DNA from: Oscillospiraceae bacterium
Lineage (GTDB): Bacteria > Bacillota > Clostridia > Oscillospirales > Ruminococcaceae
Length of the DNA stretch: 35,005 bases
Direction: 5' to 3'
Assembly (NCBI GenBank): GCA_017991935.1
Contig: JAGOPP010000013.1
Coordinates: 1-35,005, forward strand
Within the stretch, counting starts at the first letter, position 1. Every line of letters starts with the position of its first letter. Under the pieces are notes generated by a model. The model saw only the letters and a list, made by a program, of their open reading frames with translations, was not told the origin of the DNA and did not search any database. Made by a program: the position numbers and the translations under genes. Below, one piece after another: positions 1 to 7,663 of the stretch.

Positions 1-236
1 GGCCATACCCACCCCGAAGGGCGCAAACTCCATGGGAGGCCCCCTGCCCCGCCCCCCGGCGGTACGCAAAGAATTCTCTTGCCGGTTGGAGGCCATACCT
101 CGGGCGGGCGGCTCCGAGAGACCCCCCCTCTCCGCTCTCTTCTCCCCGCTCCCCGGCGGTACGCGGAGAAGGCTTTTTTCGGACGGGCTTTTTTCCGGGA
201 AAAAAGCCCTTCCCGGAGTGGAAAAGCAAGTATCTG
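1..236. repeat. non-coding leader with imperfect ~90-bp direct repeat
   Basis: I see no convincing gene in this stretch. GGCCATACC occurs at 1-9 and again at 91-99. CCCCGGCGGTACGC occurs at 54-67 and again at 151-164. The two blocks therefore look like diverged copies of one unit about 90-97 bp long, separated by C-rich filler. A hairpin follows at 185-209. The left copy begins at the window edge, so more copies may lie outside. The short open frames here have atypical arginine/proline-rich composition and no ribosome binding site, so I treat them as non-coding. Confidence 0.5.
185..209. terminator. perfect hairpin, possible terminator of an upstream gene
   Basis: The arms GGGCTTTTTT (185-194) and AAAAAAGCCC (200-209) are exact reverse complements around the 5-nt loop CCGGG. 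The U/A-rich upper stem is unlike a classical terminator, and no clean T-run follows on the plus strand. It may end transcription from a gene left of the window, or be the boundary of the repeat unit just before it. Confidence 0.4.
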
Positions 237-265
237 TTGTAATATGGGGCCGATTATGCTAAAAT
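237..265 (+). promoter_or_regulatory. probable sigma-A promoter of lysS
   Basis: The -35 is TTGTAA at 237-242, followed by a 17-nt spacer and the -10 TAAAAT at 260-265. Transcription would start near 272, which coincides with the first in-frame ATG. That makes the downstream starts at 302 or 314 far more likely for lysS. The local sequence is AT-rich against a GC-rich background. Confidence 0.55.
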
Positions 266-313
266 ATAAAAATGTCTGGATTCTGTAATATTCCGGAAAG
301 GATGGAACATGCA

Positions 314-1843
314 ATGGAAGAAGAGCTGAATCAGGAACTCACGGAGGCGCAGCTTTCCGAGCTCCTGCAGATCCGCCGCGACAAGCTGGACGCCCTGCGC
401 AGCGAGGGGAAGGATCCGTTCGTTCTGACGAAATATCCGGTCGACGCCTACGCGGGGGCCGTCAGGGAGAACTTTTCCGACGCCGAAGAGGGCGCCGGAG
501 AAGCCGCCGAGGACGCCGACAATGCCCCGCGCGTGCACCTCGCCGGGAGGATCATGAGCAAACGCGGCATGGGCAAGGCCTCCTTCGCCGACCTTCAGGA
601 TACGACCGGCCGCATTCAGCTCTATATCCGCAAGGATGCGGTGGGCGACGAGACTTACGCGGACTTCAAAAAATGGGATATCGGCGACATCATCGGCGTG
701 GAAGGCGTCGTCTTCCGCACGCACGCCGGCGAGATCTCGGTCCGCGCGGAGAAGATCACCCTGCTCGCGAAATCCCTGCTCCCCCTTCCGGAAAAATTCC
801 ACGGGTTAAAGGACCCGGAGCTTCGCTACCGCCAGAGATACGTCGATCTGATCGTCAACCCGGAGGTCAAGGACACTTTTATTAAGCGCTCCCAGATCAT
901 CCGGGAGATCCGCGCCATGCTCGACGAGGAGGGCTTCCTCGAGGTCGAGACGCCGGTGCTCAACACGATCCCCGGCGGCGCCGCCGCGAGGCCGTTCGTC
1001 ACGCACCACAACGCGCTCAACATCGACATGTATATGCGCATCGCGCTTGAGCTGCATCTAAAGCGCCTGATCGTCGGCGGCTTCGACCGCGTCTACGAAA
1101 TCGGCCGCGTCTTCCGCAACGAGGGCATGGACACGCGCCACAACCCGGAATTCACCGAGCTTGAGCTCTATCAGGCCTACACCGACATCGAGGGCATGAT
1201 GGACATCACCGAGCGGATGATCCGCCGCTGCGCCGAAAAGGTCAACGGCCGCGCCACCGTCGTCTTCGACGGGCGCGAGATCGACCTCGGCAAGCCGTTC
1301 ACGCGCGTCACCATGACGGACGCCGTCAAGCAATATTCCGGCGTCGATTTCCACGAAATCAAGGACACCGAAACGGCGCGGAAGGCCGCCAAGGAGCGCA
1401 ACATCGCGTTTGAGGAGCGCCACAAACGGGGCGACATCCTGAATCTGTTTTTTGACGAGTACGTCGAGCAGAACCTGATCCAGCCGACCTTCGTCACCGA
1501 ATACCCGATCGAGATCAGCCCGCTGACCAAAAAGGCGCCGGGCGACCCCTCCATGACGCAGCGGTTCGAGCTCTTTGTTTCCGGCAGGGAGCACGCGAAC
1601 GCCTACTCCGAGCTCAACGACCCGATCGACCAGCGGGAGCGTTTCCTCGCGCAGGCGGCGCTGCGGGAGCAGGGCGACGACGAGGCGAATATGTTCGACG
1701 AGGACTTCCTCACCGCCATGGAGTACGGCATGCCGCCGACCGGCGGGCTCGGCGTCGGCATCGACCGCCTCGTGCAGCTCTTGACCGGGAATTTCTCGAT
1801 CCGCGACGTCCTGCTCTTCCCGACGATGAAACCGAGGGACTGA
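314..1843 (+). CDS. lysS: lysine--tRNA ligase (class II)
   Basis: This cytoplasmic enzyme attaches lysine to tRNA-Lys using ATP. The protein has 509 residues with this start, typical of bacterial class II LysRS. The N-terminal OB-fold anticodon-binding region contains [20 protein letters not shown]. The class II catalytic core follows, with [18 protein letters not shown], the [19 protein letters not shown] motif 2 block, [28 protein letters not shown], and the motif 3 sequence GLGVGIDRL near the C-terminus. A short acidic insertion ([12 protein letters not shown]) sits just before the OB-fold. In-frame ATGs exist at 272, 302 and 314. I chose 314 because GGAAAGGATGG (295-305) is well spaced from it, and 272 falls at the predicted transcription start. 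The gene is monocistronic, with its own promoter and terminator. Confidence 0.97.
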   Translation: MEEELNQELTEAQLSELLQIRRDKLDALRSEGKDPFVLTKYPVDAYAGAVRENFSDAEEGAGEAAEDADNAPRVHLAGRIMSKRGMGKASFADLQDTTGRIQLYIRKDAVGDETYADFKKWDIGDIIGVEGVVFRTHAGEISVRAEKITLLAKSLLPLPEKFHGLKDPELRYRQRYVDLIVNPEVKDTFIKRSQIIREIRAMLDEEGFLEVETPVLNTIPGGAAARPFVTHHNALNIDMYMRIALELHLKRLIVGGFDRVYEIGRVFRNEGMDTRHNPEFTELELYQAYTDIEGMMDITERMIRRCAEKVNGRATVVFDGREIDLGKPFTRVTMTDAVKQYSGVDFHEIKDTETARKAAKERNIAFEERHKRGDILNLFFDEYVEQNLIQPTFVTEYPIEISPLTKKAPGDPSMTQRFELFVSGREHANAYSELNDPIDQRERFLAQAALREQGDDEANMFDEDFLTAMEYGMPPTGGLGVGIDRLVQLLTGNFSIRDVLLFPTMKPRD

Positions 1844-1893
1844 GTTGCCGGGGCCGGAAGGCCGCTGACCAAAGATAAAAAACCGATTTTCAT

Positions 1894-1936
1894 AAAAAGA
1901 GCCCGCGGGTTTTCTTGCCCGCGGGCTCTATTTTTA
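1894..1936. terminator. bidirectional intrinsic terminator after lysS
   Basis: Arms GAGCCCGCGGG (1899-1909) and CCCGCGGGCTC (1918-1928) form an 11-bp GC-rich stem with an 8-nt loop. The stem is extended by A:T pairs and followed by TATTTTTAT on the plus strand. The minus strand also has a T-run after the stem. It can therefore end lysS and also back up termination of the kinase operon arriving from the right. Confidence 0.88.
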
Positions 1937-1971
1937 TAACCGAATATAGGACGGCGCGGTGAAGGGCGGGA

Positions 1972-2180
1972 CCTCCTCCCAAAAGCGAATCGGAGGTCGC
2001 CTCCCAAAGGCGAACCGGAGGCGGGCTTTCCAAAGCAAACCGGAGGAAAGTTTCCCAATACCAACAAAAAACGGCGCTTTTTAAGGCGAACCGAAAGCGA
2101 CAGTTTCTGGGGCGAACCGGCAGCGGCGGTTTCTAAAGCGGGGCGGAAACGGGTTTCCCCATGCAACCGGAAAGCGCTTT
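1972..2180. repeat. degenerate ~25-bp tandem hairpin repeat array
   Basis: About eight units spaced 24-27 bp fill the gap between the lysS terminator and the kinase stop codon. Most units carry a short inverted repeat around a loop related to AAAGGCGAACC. The arms differ between units but still pair: CCTCC/GGAGG (1975-1979, 1992-1996), GCCTCC/GGAGGC (1999-2004, 2017-2022), CTTTCC/GGAAAG (2026-2031, 2045-2050), CGCTTT/AAAGCG (2075-2080, 2094-2099), GTTTC/GAAAC (2129-2133, 2146-2150) and TTTCC/GGAAA (2154-2158, 2169-2173). The units near 2051 and 2101 pair poorly. No gene is supported here. One minus frame stays open across the array, but it runs antisense into lysS. Confidence 0.7.
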
Positions 2181-2195
2181 CCCATCCGTGACCCT

Positions 2196-5153
2196 TTACG
2201 CGATAAATTCGTTTTGCTTTTCCTTTTTGTCGACCCAATACGCGATCGCGCGATAGAGGGCGCGCGGGTCGATCGGCTTCGTCAGATGGTCGTTCATCCC
2301 GTGCTCAAACGACTTGCGGACATCGTCGGAGAAGGCGTCCGCCGTCATCGCGAGGATCGGGACGGTGGTGCTGTCGGATTTGCTGAGCGAACGGATGGCG
2401 TCCGCCGCCTCGAGGCCGTTCATCACCGGCATCTGAATATCCATCAGGATGCAGTCGTAATAGCCGACCGGATGGTTGAGGAAGCAGTCGACGGCGATTT
2501 TGCCGTTCTCGGCGACATCGGGCAGCATCCCCTGCTTCTCAAGCAGCTTCGCCGCGATCTCCGCGTTGATCTCCACATCCTCGACCACCAGAATCCGCTT
2601 TCCTTTGAGGATGGAGAGGTTCGTATCCCTCTCCCGGACGGCTCCCTCGTTTTCCTCTTTGGCGATCTCAAACGCGACATCCACGACGAATTTGCTGCCG
2701 ACATCCTTCTGGCTCGTGACCGTGATGGTGCCGTTCATCATGTCGATCAGGTTTTTGCAGATCGCCATGCCGAGGCCGCTACCGCTGTTTTTGGCGGACT
2801 CCTGCACAAACGGGTCAAACAGGTGCTGCAAAAACTCCTGCGTCATGCCGATTCCGGTATCCTCGATGGTGAAGGTCATGACCGCAATGTTGTCCTTGCG
2901 CAGGTGCTGCTCGGCCGTAAAGCTGACCATGCCGTTCTTTGTGTATTTATAGGAGTTGGAGAGCAGGTTGTTGAGCACCTTGCGCAAAATGAGCACGTCC
3001 CCAATCAGGAAGCGATGCTCAAGCCCTTTTGCCTCGTATCTGAAGCTGAGGCCTTTCTCCTTTGTCTGCTCCTCATAGATCTGCGCGGTGGAATCCAGCG
3101 CCTCGACCAGATCGAACTGCTCGTGCTGGATGATGAATTTGCCGCTCTCGATGCGGCTGATGTCCATGATATCGTTGAGCTCGGAGAGCAGGAATTTGGC
3201 CGCCAGATCGATCTGGCCGAGGCTGCGGATCATCTCCGGGTCCCCGCTCTCCTGCGCCTTGTCCATGGCGATGTTCGTCATGCCGATGATCGCGTTCATC
3301 GGCGTGCGGATCTCGTGGGACATATGGGACAGGAAGTCGGATTTGGCGTGGTTCGCGCTCTCGGCGCTGTTCATCGCTTTCATCAGCAGCTCTTTGCTGA
3401 GCTTCTCCTCCGTCACATCCCGGATCAGGGAGACGTAGTGGGTGATGACGTTGTCAAAAAAGACCGGCGTCACATAGATGCTGTACCAGATCTCGTCCGG
3501 CAGGGATTTCTCATATAGGAACTCCTTGTAATAGGTCCGGGTCGGGTACTGCTGTAAGAAGGCGTCGATTTCGCCCGTGATTTCGGTGCCGAAAAAGTTG
3601 GCGAAGAAATCGGGCCCGTCCTTCGTGATCTCGTCGCTGCCGACGCCGAGAATGTCCATCGTGTTTGCGGAGACAAAATCGAAGCAGGCCTTCGCTTTAT
3701 TCCGGATCAGGATGACCGTCGGAATATACTCGCTCATCTTTTTGAAGAGCTGCTCCTGATTGTGGGATTCCTCGTACAGGATGCAGTTCCGGATCGAGAT
3801 CGTCGCGATGGAGCAGGCCGTCTCGATGTATTCCATCTCGTAATTCGCGTAGCGGTTGGATTTCTCCTTCGCGGAGAGCAGCATGATGCCGATGGCCTTG
3901 CCCTGATCCATCAGCAGGGCCATCGCTTTAATATTCAGGCGCTCGAAAAGCTGGCGCTCCTCCTGCCACATGGACCGGTACAGCGGGCTGACGCGAAAAT
4001 CCTCAAAATGGATGCAGGTGACCTGCGTGATCTCCTTTTGGTTTTTGATGTATTTGACGCAGGGGTGATCCGCGCGCAGCGAAAAATCCTCCGCGTTGAG
4101 CGGGTTCGAGCAATAGCGCAGCTGATACTCCCCGCCCTTTTCAAGGCAGATATAGATCTGCCGGACCGGGACGTCCCGCAGGACGGCGCTGCCGAGCAGC
4201 CTCAGCGTCAGCTCGATGTTCAGGCTCTGAGAGACCTCTTTACTGAAATCCTGAATGAAGCGGTGATTCTCGGTGCCCTTCATGGCGAGGGCGTCCAAGA
4301 TGCTCTTCGCGGCCTGATAGACGACCATGAAGGCGACGGCGGACGCGAAGGACATCACCATCAGCGCCGTGGCCATATCCAGCCGGTACTTGCTGATCAG
4401 CAGATTGAAGAACGGCAGCATCCAGTTGGAGGACGCGAACAGGAACATCGCCCCGATGACCACCGTCAGCAGGCCCCTCGAAATCAGGAGGTCCACGCGG
4501 AACATGCGCTTGCGGTAGAGGGCGAACGTCAGGAAACTGGCAAAGACGATGCCCGAGAGCGCGTCCCAAGGAAACACGTTTCCGGGAAGGATCTGGATGA
4601 TGTTGCCCGCCGCGACCGCGAGGCAGCCGATCAGGATCGAAATCACGCCCGGCGTGTGCATCCCTTTGTGATGGATGACGTCGATAAAAATTTTCACGAT
4701 GGAGGCGACGATGCACATGATGAAAACCGACGGGATGGCGATCTTCCAGTCCATCGTGTAATGGAAGACGACGTCTCCGCTCGGGAGCGTCTCCGCGGAC
4801 GGCGGCTTGAGAAACATGCCCGTCGCGGTAAAGCCCAGCATGACCGCCGTGCCCGCCGACCAGACGACCTTGAGCAGGTAGCCTTTTTCCCTTGTGAAAT
4901 TGCACACGAAAATATATAACAGGTCCGCCAAGGCGAACAGCGACATGAGGGAGACATAGAACCACACCTCGATGCCCGGATAGACCCGCAGACGCATCAT
5001 GACCGAGCCCGCCGTCCACAGGAAAAAGCCGCCGAGGACCATGATCATGCTATGGATCTCCGGCGTCTTTTTGGCCGCGAGAAACACGGTGAAAAGGACG
5101 GTGTAGCAGCAAAGCGCAATGAGATTCACCCATAAATACGGGACGTTGTTCAT
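2196..5153 (-). CDS. hybrid sensor histidine kinase with multi-pass membrane N-terminus, GAF/PAS and receiver
   Basis: This is a 985-residue membrane kinase. Residues 1-215 carry about seven hydrophobic helices resembling the N-terminal 7TM sensor region of histidine kinases, and two further helices follow at about 225-285. A GAF-like region (about 290-460) and a PAS-like region (about 470-590, ending in VSLIRDVTEEKL) come next. The dimerisation helix SHMSHEIRTPMNAIIG carries the phospho-acceptor His613. The ATPase domain shows the N-box LNNLLSNSYKYTKNG and the glycine motifs EDTGIGM and GSGLGM. The C-terminal receiver has ILMDIQMPVMNG with acceptor Asp905, and a conserved lysine in HLTKPIDP. 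No DNA-binding output domain and no separate response regulator is visible nearby, so the output partner is unknown. Its start overlaps the stop of the upstream GH3 fusion by 4 bp (ATGA), indicating translational coupling. Confidence 0.93.
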   Translation of the reverse strand: MNNVPYLWVNLIALCCYTVLFTVFLAAKKTPEIHSMIMVLGGFFLWTAGSVMMRLRVYPGIEVWFYVSLMSLFALADLLYIFVCNFTREKGYLLKVVWSAGTAVMLGFTATGMFLKPPSAETLPSGDVVFHYTMDWKIAIPSVFIMCIVASIVKIFIDVIHHKGMHTPGVISILIGCLAVAAGNIIQILPGNVFPWDALSGIVFASFLTFALYRKRMFRVDLLISRGLLTVVIGAMFLFASSNWMLPFFNLLISKYRLDMATALMVMSFASAVAFMVVYQAAKSILDALAMKGTENHRFIQDFSKEVSQSLNIELTLRLLGSAVLRDVPVRQIYICLEKGGEYQLRYCSNPLNAEDFSLRADHPCVKYIKNQKEITQVTCIHFEDFRVSPLYRSMWQEERQLFERLNIKAMALLMDQGKAIGIMLLSAKEKSNRYANYEMEYIETACSIATISIRNCILYEESHNQEQLFKKMSEYIPTVILIRNKAKACFDFVSANTMDILGVGSDEITKDGPDFFANFFGTEITGEIDAFLQQYPTRTYYKEFLYEKSLPDEIWYSIYVTPVFFDNVITHYVSLIRDVTEEKLSKELLMKAMNSAESANHAKSDFLSHMSHEIRTPMNAIIGMTNIAMDKAQESGDPEMIRSLGQIDLAAKFLLSELNDIMDISRIESGKFIIQHEQFDLVEALDSTAQIYEEQTKEKGLSFRYEAKGLEHRFLIGDVLILRKVLNNLLSNSYKYTKNGMVSFTAEQHLRKDNIAVMTFTIEDTGIGMTQEFLQHLFDPFVQESAKNSGSGLGMAICKNLIDMMNGTITVTSQKDVGSKFVVDVAFEIAKEENEGAVRERDTNLSILKGKRILVVEDVEINAEIAAKLLEKQGMLPDVAENGKIAVDCFLNHPVGYYDCILMDIQMPVMNGLEAADAIRSLSKSDSTTVPILAMTADAFSDDVRKSFEHGMNDHLTKPIDPRALYRAIAYWVDKKEKQNEFIA

Positions 5154-7327
5154 ACGGCTTTCCCCTCTTTCTCATTGCTTTCCGATCGGGACTTCGACGC
5201 GATCTTTTTGATCTGCGTCACATCCGCCGGGTTTGGATTGATGCGGCCGACCGGCTTCCCCGTCGCTTGCCGGAAGGCTTCCATCGTCCCGGCCGGCAGA
5301 ATGGTAATTTGCAGCGGCTCGATATTCAGCATCTTCTTTAGGTCGCTGTAATCGCTGTCAAAATGTTTAAAATAGACCGTCAGGTGCTCGGCAAGGACGT
5401 CCGCCTCTTTGATGCTCGCGTCCGGCCTCATCTCCAGATACATATGCATGAACGGCGTGTTCCCGTCGTATTCCTTCCGGGCAAACCAGTCGGAGATCCC
5501 GGTGAGGCCCGACATGCGGATCACCTCGTTGATGGAAAACTCCGTGATCCGGGTGAAGCCGGCGATGTCGATTACCGTCGGCACTCGGTCGACATAGGTG
5601 AAGTGGGGCAGCTCACCCTCCTCGGCGCTGAGGCAGCGGTAGACGTCGCCGATGCGGTAGCGCATGAAAGCCCCGCCGTGCAATACGCTGATTACAAGCT
5701 CGTAGCTGACGCCCGTCCGCGCCTCGTCCATCAGGCAGGTGCGCGGCACATAATCCGGATCGTCAAAGCTCCGGCGCATCTCGTCCTCCGGGATAAACTC
5801 ATAGAAGCAGGCGTCCGGAAAGAAGACCATGCCTCTCTGCTCGCAGGTCTCCGAGGCGAGGCAGGTGGACTCCGTCCCCGCGGCGATCTCGATGGGCATA
5901 ACCCCCCACGCGTCGGCCAGCCGCTGTTTGTAAAACCGGGCGTCCGTGCCGGTGGCGACGAACCCCTTCAGCTTAAAAATATCCCCGGGGCGCATCTCGC
6001 GGTTCTCCCGGCTGCAAACATATTTTGCCTTGAGGTAGCGCCACGCGGTTCTGAGGGAATATTGCGCCTTGGGGCCGCCCCGTTTGGACTTCCCCATCTT
6101 GGAGAAATTCTCGGTGATATACTCGGCGACGCTGCTGATGGCGAAGAAATAATCCACTCCGTAGCGCAGGCCCATCGAAAAGCCCTTTTTGATCCTGCTC
6201 CCGAAGCTCAGGCCGGAATTCTCGTTGGTGTCCGGCAGCCATCTCATCCGGATCTCCTCGTCGAGCACGGAGGGCAGGAGCCCCGTGATATAGGGCAGCG
6301 GCGCGCCGCCGTAGAGGCAGCAGTCCCCGCTCTCGACCGTGAACTCGCCGAGCTTGCGGCAGGAGGCGAGCAGCGCCACCGCCACGATGTTGCGGCGGTA
6401 GGTGTTGAGCATCTCGCGCGTATAGGGCGCGACCTTGATCGGCCGGATCCCGCCCTCCCACGTGGTCTGGATCCAGACGATGGGCTTGGCAGGCAGCTTC
6501 TCGGCGTCCTTCGCGAGCAGGATCTCCGCGTAATCTTTATAGCTCGTCAGCGGGAACAGATCCCGGAACTCGTCGATGCTCTCCGGCGCCCGGCCGTCGA
6601 GCAGCGATCTGCCGAGCCCGGATTCGCACCAGCAGGCGATCTGCTCGCTCATCAGGCGCTTTTGAATAAACATGTATTCCTCAATCGAAAGGTCCAAAAA
6701 CCCGCAGTACTCCGACCACACTTTTTGCCGGCCGTTCTCATGGAGCTTGTCCTGAAAATTCATCGCGTTGCCGGCCGCCTCGTGGATCCGGTAATCCATG
6801 GAGCCTTCGCTTTTTCTATGGAAATCGGGGATCAGGAACGGGACCTGCGCTTTATAGATCCGATAATCGGTGAGCGTTTCCGGGAAGACGTATTTGTCCT
6901 CATACACCGCGAGGGCAAGGTCGAGCGCGGAATAGAGCAGCGCGGCCGAGGCGGGCAGCCCGCAGCCGTACCAGAGGGACAGCATGATGAGCCAAAAAAT
7001 CGGCACGCCCGGGTGCCGGCACAGCGCGTATAGCCCGCCGCGGCTGACGGGCTTCTGCTCTCCGGCGGCAAAATAGGATTTTTTGACCGGCAGAGCGAAG
7101 ACCAGCGCGTACATCAGCAAACCGGTAAAAATCGCCGCGAACACGGCCGACTGGATCCCCCTCGCGCTCTGAAACACCAAAGAAAAGTCGAGATCGCTCA
7201 CGACCGCGTAAGTCAGCAGCGCGACGCCCGCAGGAAAACAGGCCCCCAGCGCTTTGTAGCGCAGGCGGAGGTCGTTATAATCATTCAGTAAGAAAAGCAG
7301 AAATGCCAAGTACCCGACGATGATCAT
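5150..7327 (-). CDS. membrane methyltransferase-like domain fused to GH3-family adenylating enzyme
   Basis: This is a 725-residue fusion. Residues 1-170 form about five membrane helices. They contain CRHPG (103-107), a downstream glutamate in FPETL and the YRIYKAQVPFLIP ending, a layout typical of isoprenylcysteine/phospholipid methyltransferase-type membrane proteins. Residues 190-725 resemble the GH3 acyl-adenylate family, whose plant members link amino acids to acyl acids. Supporting motifs are WIQTTWEGG (285-293, the region of the ATP motif), AAGTEST (482-488), MRYRIGD (555-561) and FTYVDRVPTVIDIAGFTRIT (576-595). The nucleotide motif TTWEGG lacks the usual SSGTS-type signature, so catalysis cannot be assumed. 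The ATG is preceded by GAGGAAAA (7331-7338) with good spacing. The gene is first in an operon with the sensor kinase. Family assignment is fairly confident for the GH3 part and moderate for the membrane part; substrates are unknown. Confidence 0.82.
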   Translation of the reverse strand: MIIVGYLAFLLFLLNDYNDLRLRYKALGACFPAGVALLTYAVVSDLDFSLVFQSARGIQSAVFAAIFTGLLMYALVFALPVKKSYFAAGEQKPVSRGGLYALCRHPGVPIFWLIMLSLWYGCGLPASAALLYSALDLALAVYEDKYVFPETLTDYRIYKAQVPFLIPDFHRKSEGSMDYRIHEAAGNAMNFQDKLHENGRQKVWSEYCGFLDLSIEEYMFIQKRLMSEQIACWCESGLGRSLLDGRAPESIDEFRDLFPLTSYKDYAEILLAKDAEKLPAKPIVWIQTTWEGGIRPIKVAPYTREMLNTYRRNIVAVALLASCRKLGEFTVESGDCCLYGGAPLPYITGLLPSVLDEEIRMRWLPDTNENSGLSFGSRIKKGFSMGLRYGVDYFFAISSVAEYITENFSKMGKSKRGGPKAQYSLRTAWRYLKAKYVCSRENREMRPGDIFKLKGFVATGTDARFYKQRLADAWGVMPIEIAAGTESTCLASETCEQRGMVFFPDACFYEFIPEDEMRRSFDDPDYVPRTCLMDEARTGVSYELVISVLHGGAFMRYRIGDVYRCLSAEEGELPHFTYVDRVPTVIDIAGFTRITEFSINEVIRMSGLTGISDWFARKEYDGNTPFMHMYLEMRPDASIKEADVLAEHLTVYFKHFDSDYSDLKKMLNIEPLQITILPAGTMEAFRQATGKPVGRINPNPADVTQIKKIASKSRSESNEKEGKAV

Positions 7328-7382
7328 TGGTTTTCCTCACAGAATTTCCCACAGATAATATAAATATAATTAGATAAAATAT

Positions 7383-7411
7383 ATTATTATGCAAAACCTT
7401 CCTTTTGTCAA
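7383..7411 (-). promoter_or_regulatory. promoter of the GH3-fusion/kinase operon
   Basis: Reading the minus strand, a perfect -35 TTGACA (7406-7411) is followed by a 17-nt spacer and the -10 AATAAT (7383-7388). Transcription would start near 7376, leaving a leader of about 50 nt rich in A and T. This is the best consensus promoter in the window. Confidence 0.75.
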
Positions 7412-7424
7412 GGAATTTTGACAA
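7405..7424. promoter_or_regulatory. candidate operator, 7-bp inverted repeat over the -35 box
   Basis: TTGTCAA (7405-7411) and TTGACAA (7418-7424) are exact inverted copies around a 6-bp spacer, a 20-bp dyad typical of a dimeric regulator site. It covers the -35 element of the GH3-fusion operon, so a bound protein would be expected to block polymerase. The regulator is not identified. Confidence 0.5.
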
Positions 7425-7440
7425 TTTGCGCCGGAAGAAA

Positions 7441-7473
7441 CCCCGCCGGAAGGAAAGCATCCTCCCGGCGGGG
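7441..7473 (-). terminator. terminator after the ABC-F operon
   Basis: CCCCGCCGG (7441-7449) pairs with CCGGCGGGG (7465-7473). On the minus strand the hairpin is followed by TTTCTTCC. It lies 10 nt past the stop of the small membrane protein and just before the GH3-operon promoter. A longer T-run also follows on the plus side, so it may work in both directions. Confidence 0.7.
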
Positions 7474-7483
7474 CGTCGTTTTT

Positions 7484-7663
7484 TTATCTTTTTATGCACA
7501 AAAAAACCACCGCGGCGACGATCGCGAGCGCGCAGAGCGCCGCAAGCGCGATCGACAGGTTTAACAGGGGCCTGCTGGCCCGGCGCTTCGCCTGCCGGGA
7601 GGTCGCGGAGCCCGCGATCCCCAGCGCGAACGCGATTCCAAGGCAGATCAGCGGTTCGGTCAT
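7484..7663 (-). CDS. small two-helix membrane protein, translationally coupled to ABC-F
   Basis: This 59-residue protein starts MTEPLICLGIAFALGIAG. It has two hydrophobic helices (about 3-19 and 33-57) joined by a strongly basic loop, SRQAKRRASR. I do not recognise a family. The start at 7663 overlaps the ABC-F stop codon by 4 bp (ATGA), and the preceding GGAGGAAG lies within the end of the ABC-F gene, so the two are probably co-translated. A longer frame with an upstream start at 7702 exists, but its extra residues merely read through the ABC-F tail. The basic loop suggests that both termini face outward under the positive-inside rule. A terminator follows closely. Confidence 0.6.
   Translation of the reverse strand: MTEPLICLGIAFALGIAGSATSRQAKRRASRPLLNLSIALAALCALAIVAAVVFLCIKR

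Noticed and set aside
272..313. Upstream lysS starts at 272 and 302
   Set aside because: The first coincides with the predicted transcription start and the second sits directly on the ribosome binding sequence. 314 has suitable spacing.
1972..2180. CRISPR array
   Set aside because: Units are about 25 bp and contiguous, with no unique spacers and no cas genes.
1603..2238. Open minus-strand frame across the hairpin array
   Set aside because: It overlaps lysS in antisense and the kinase end, reads repeats as basic low-complexity protein and lacks a binding site.
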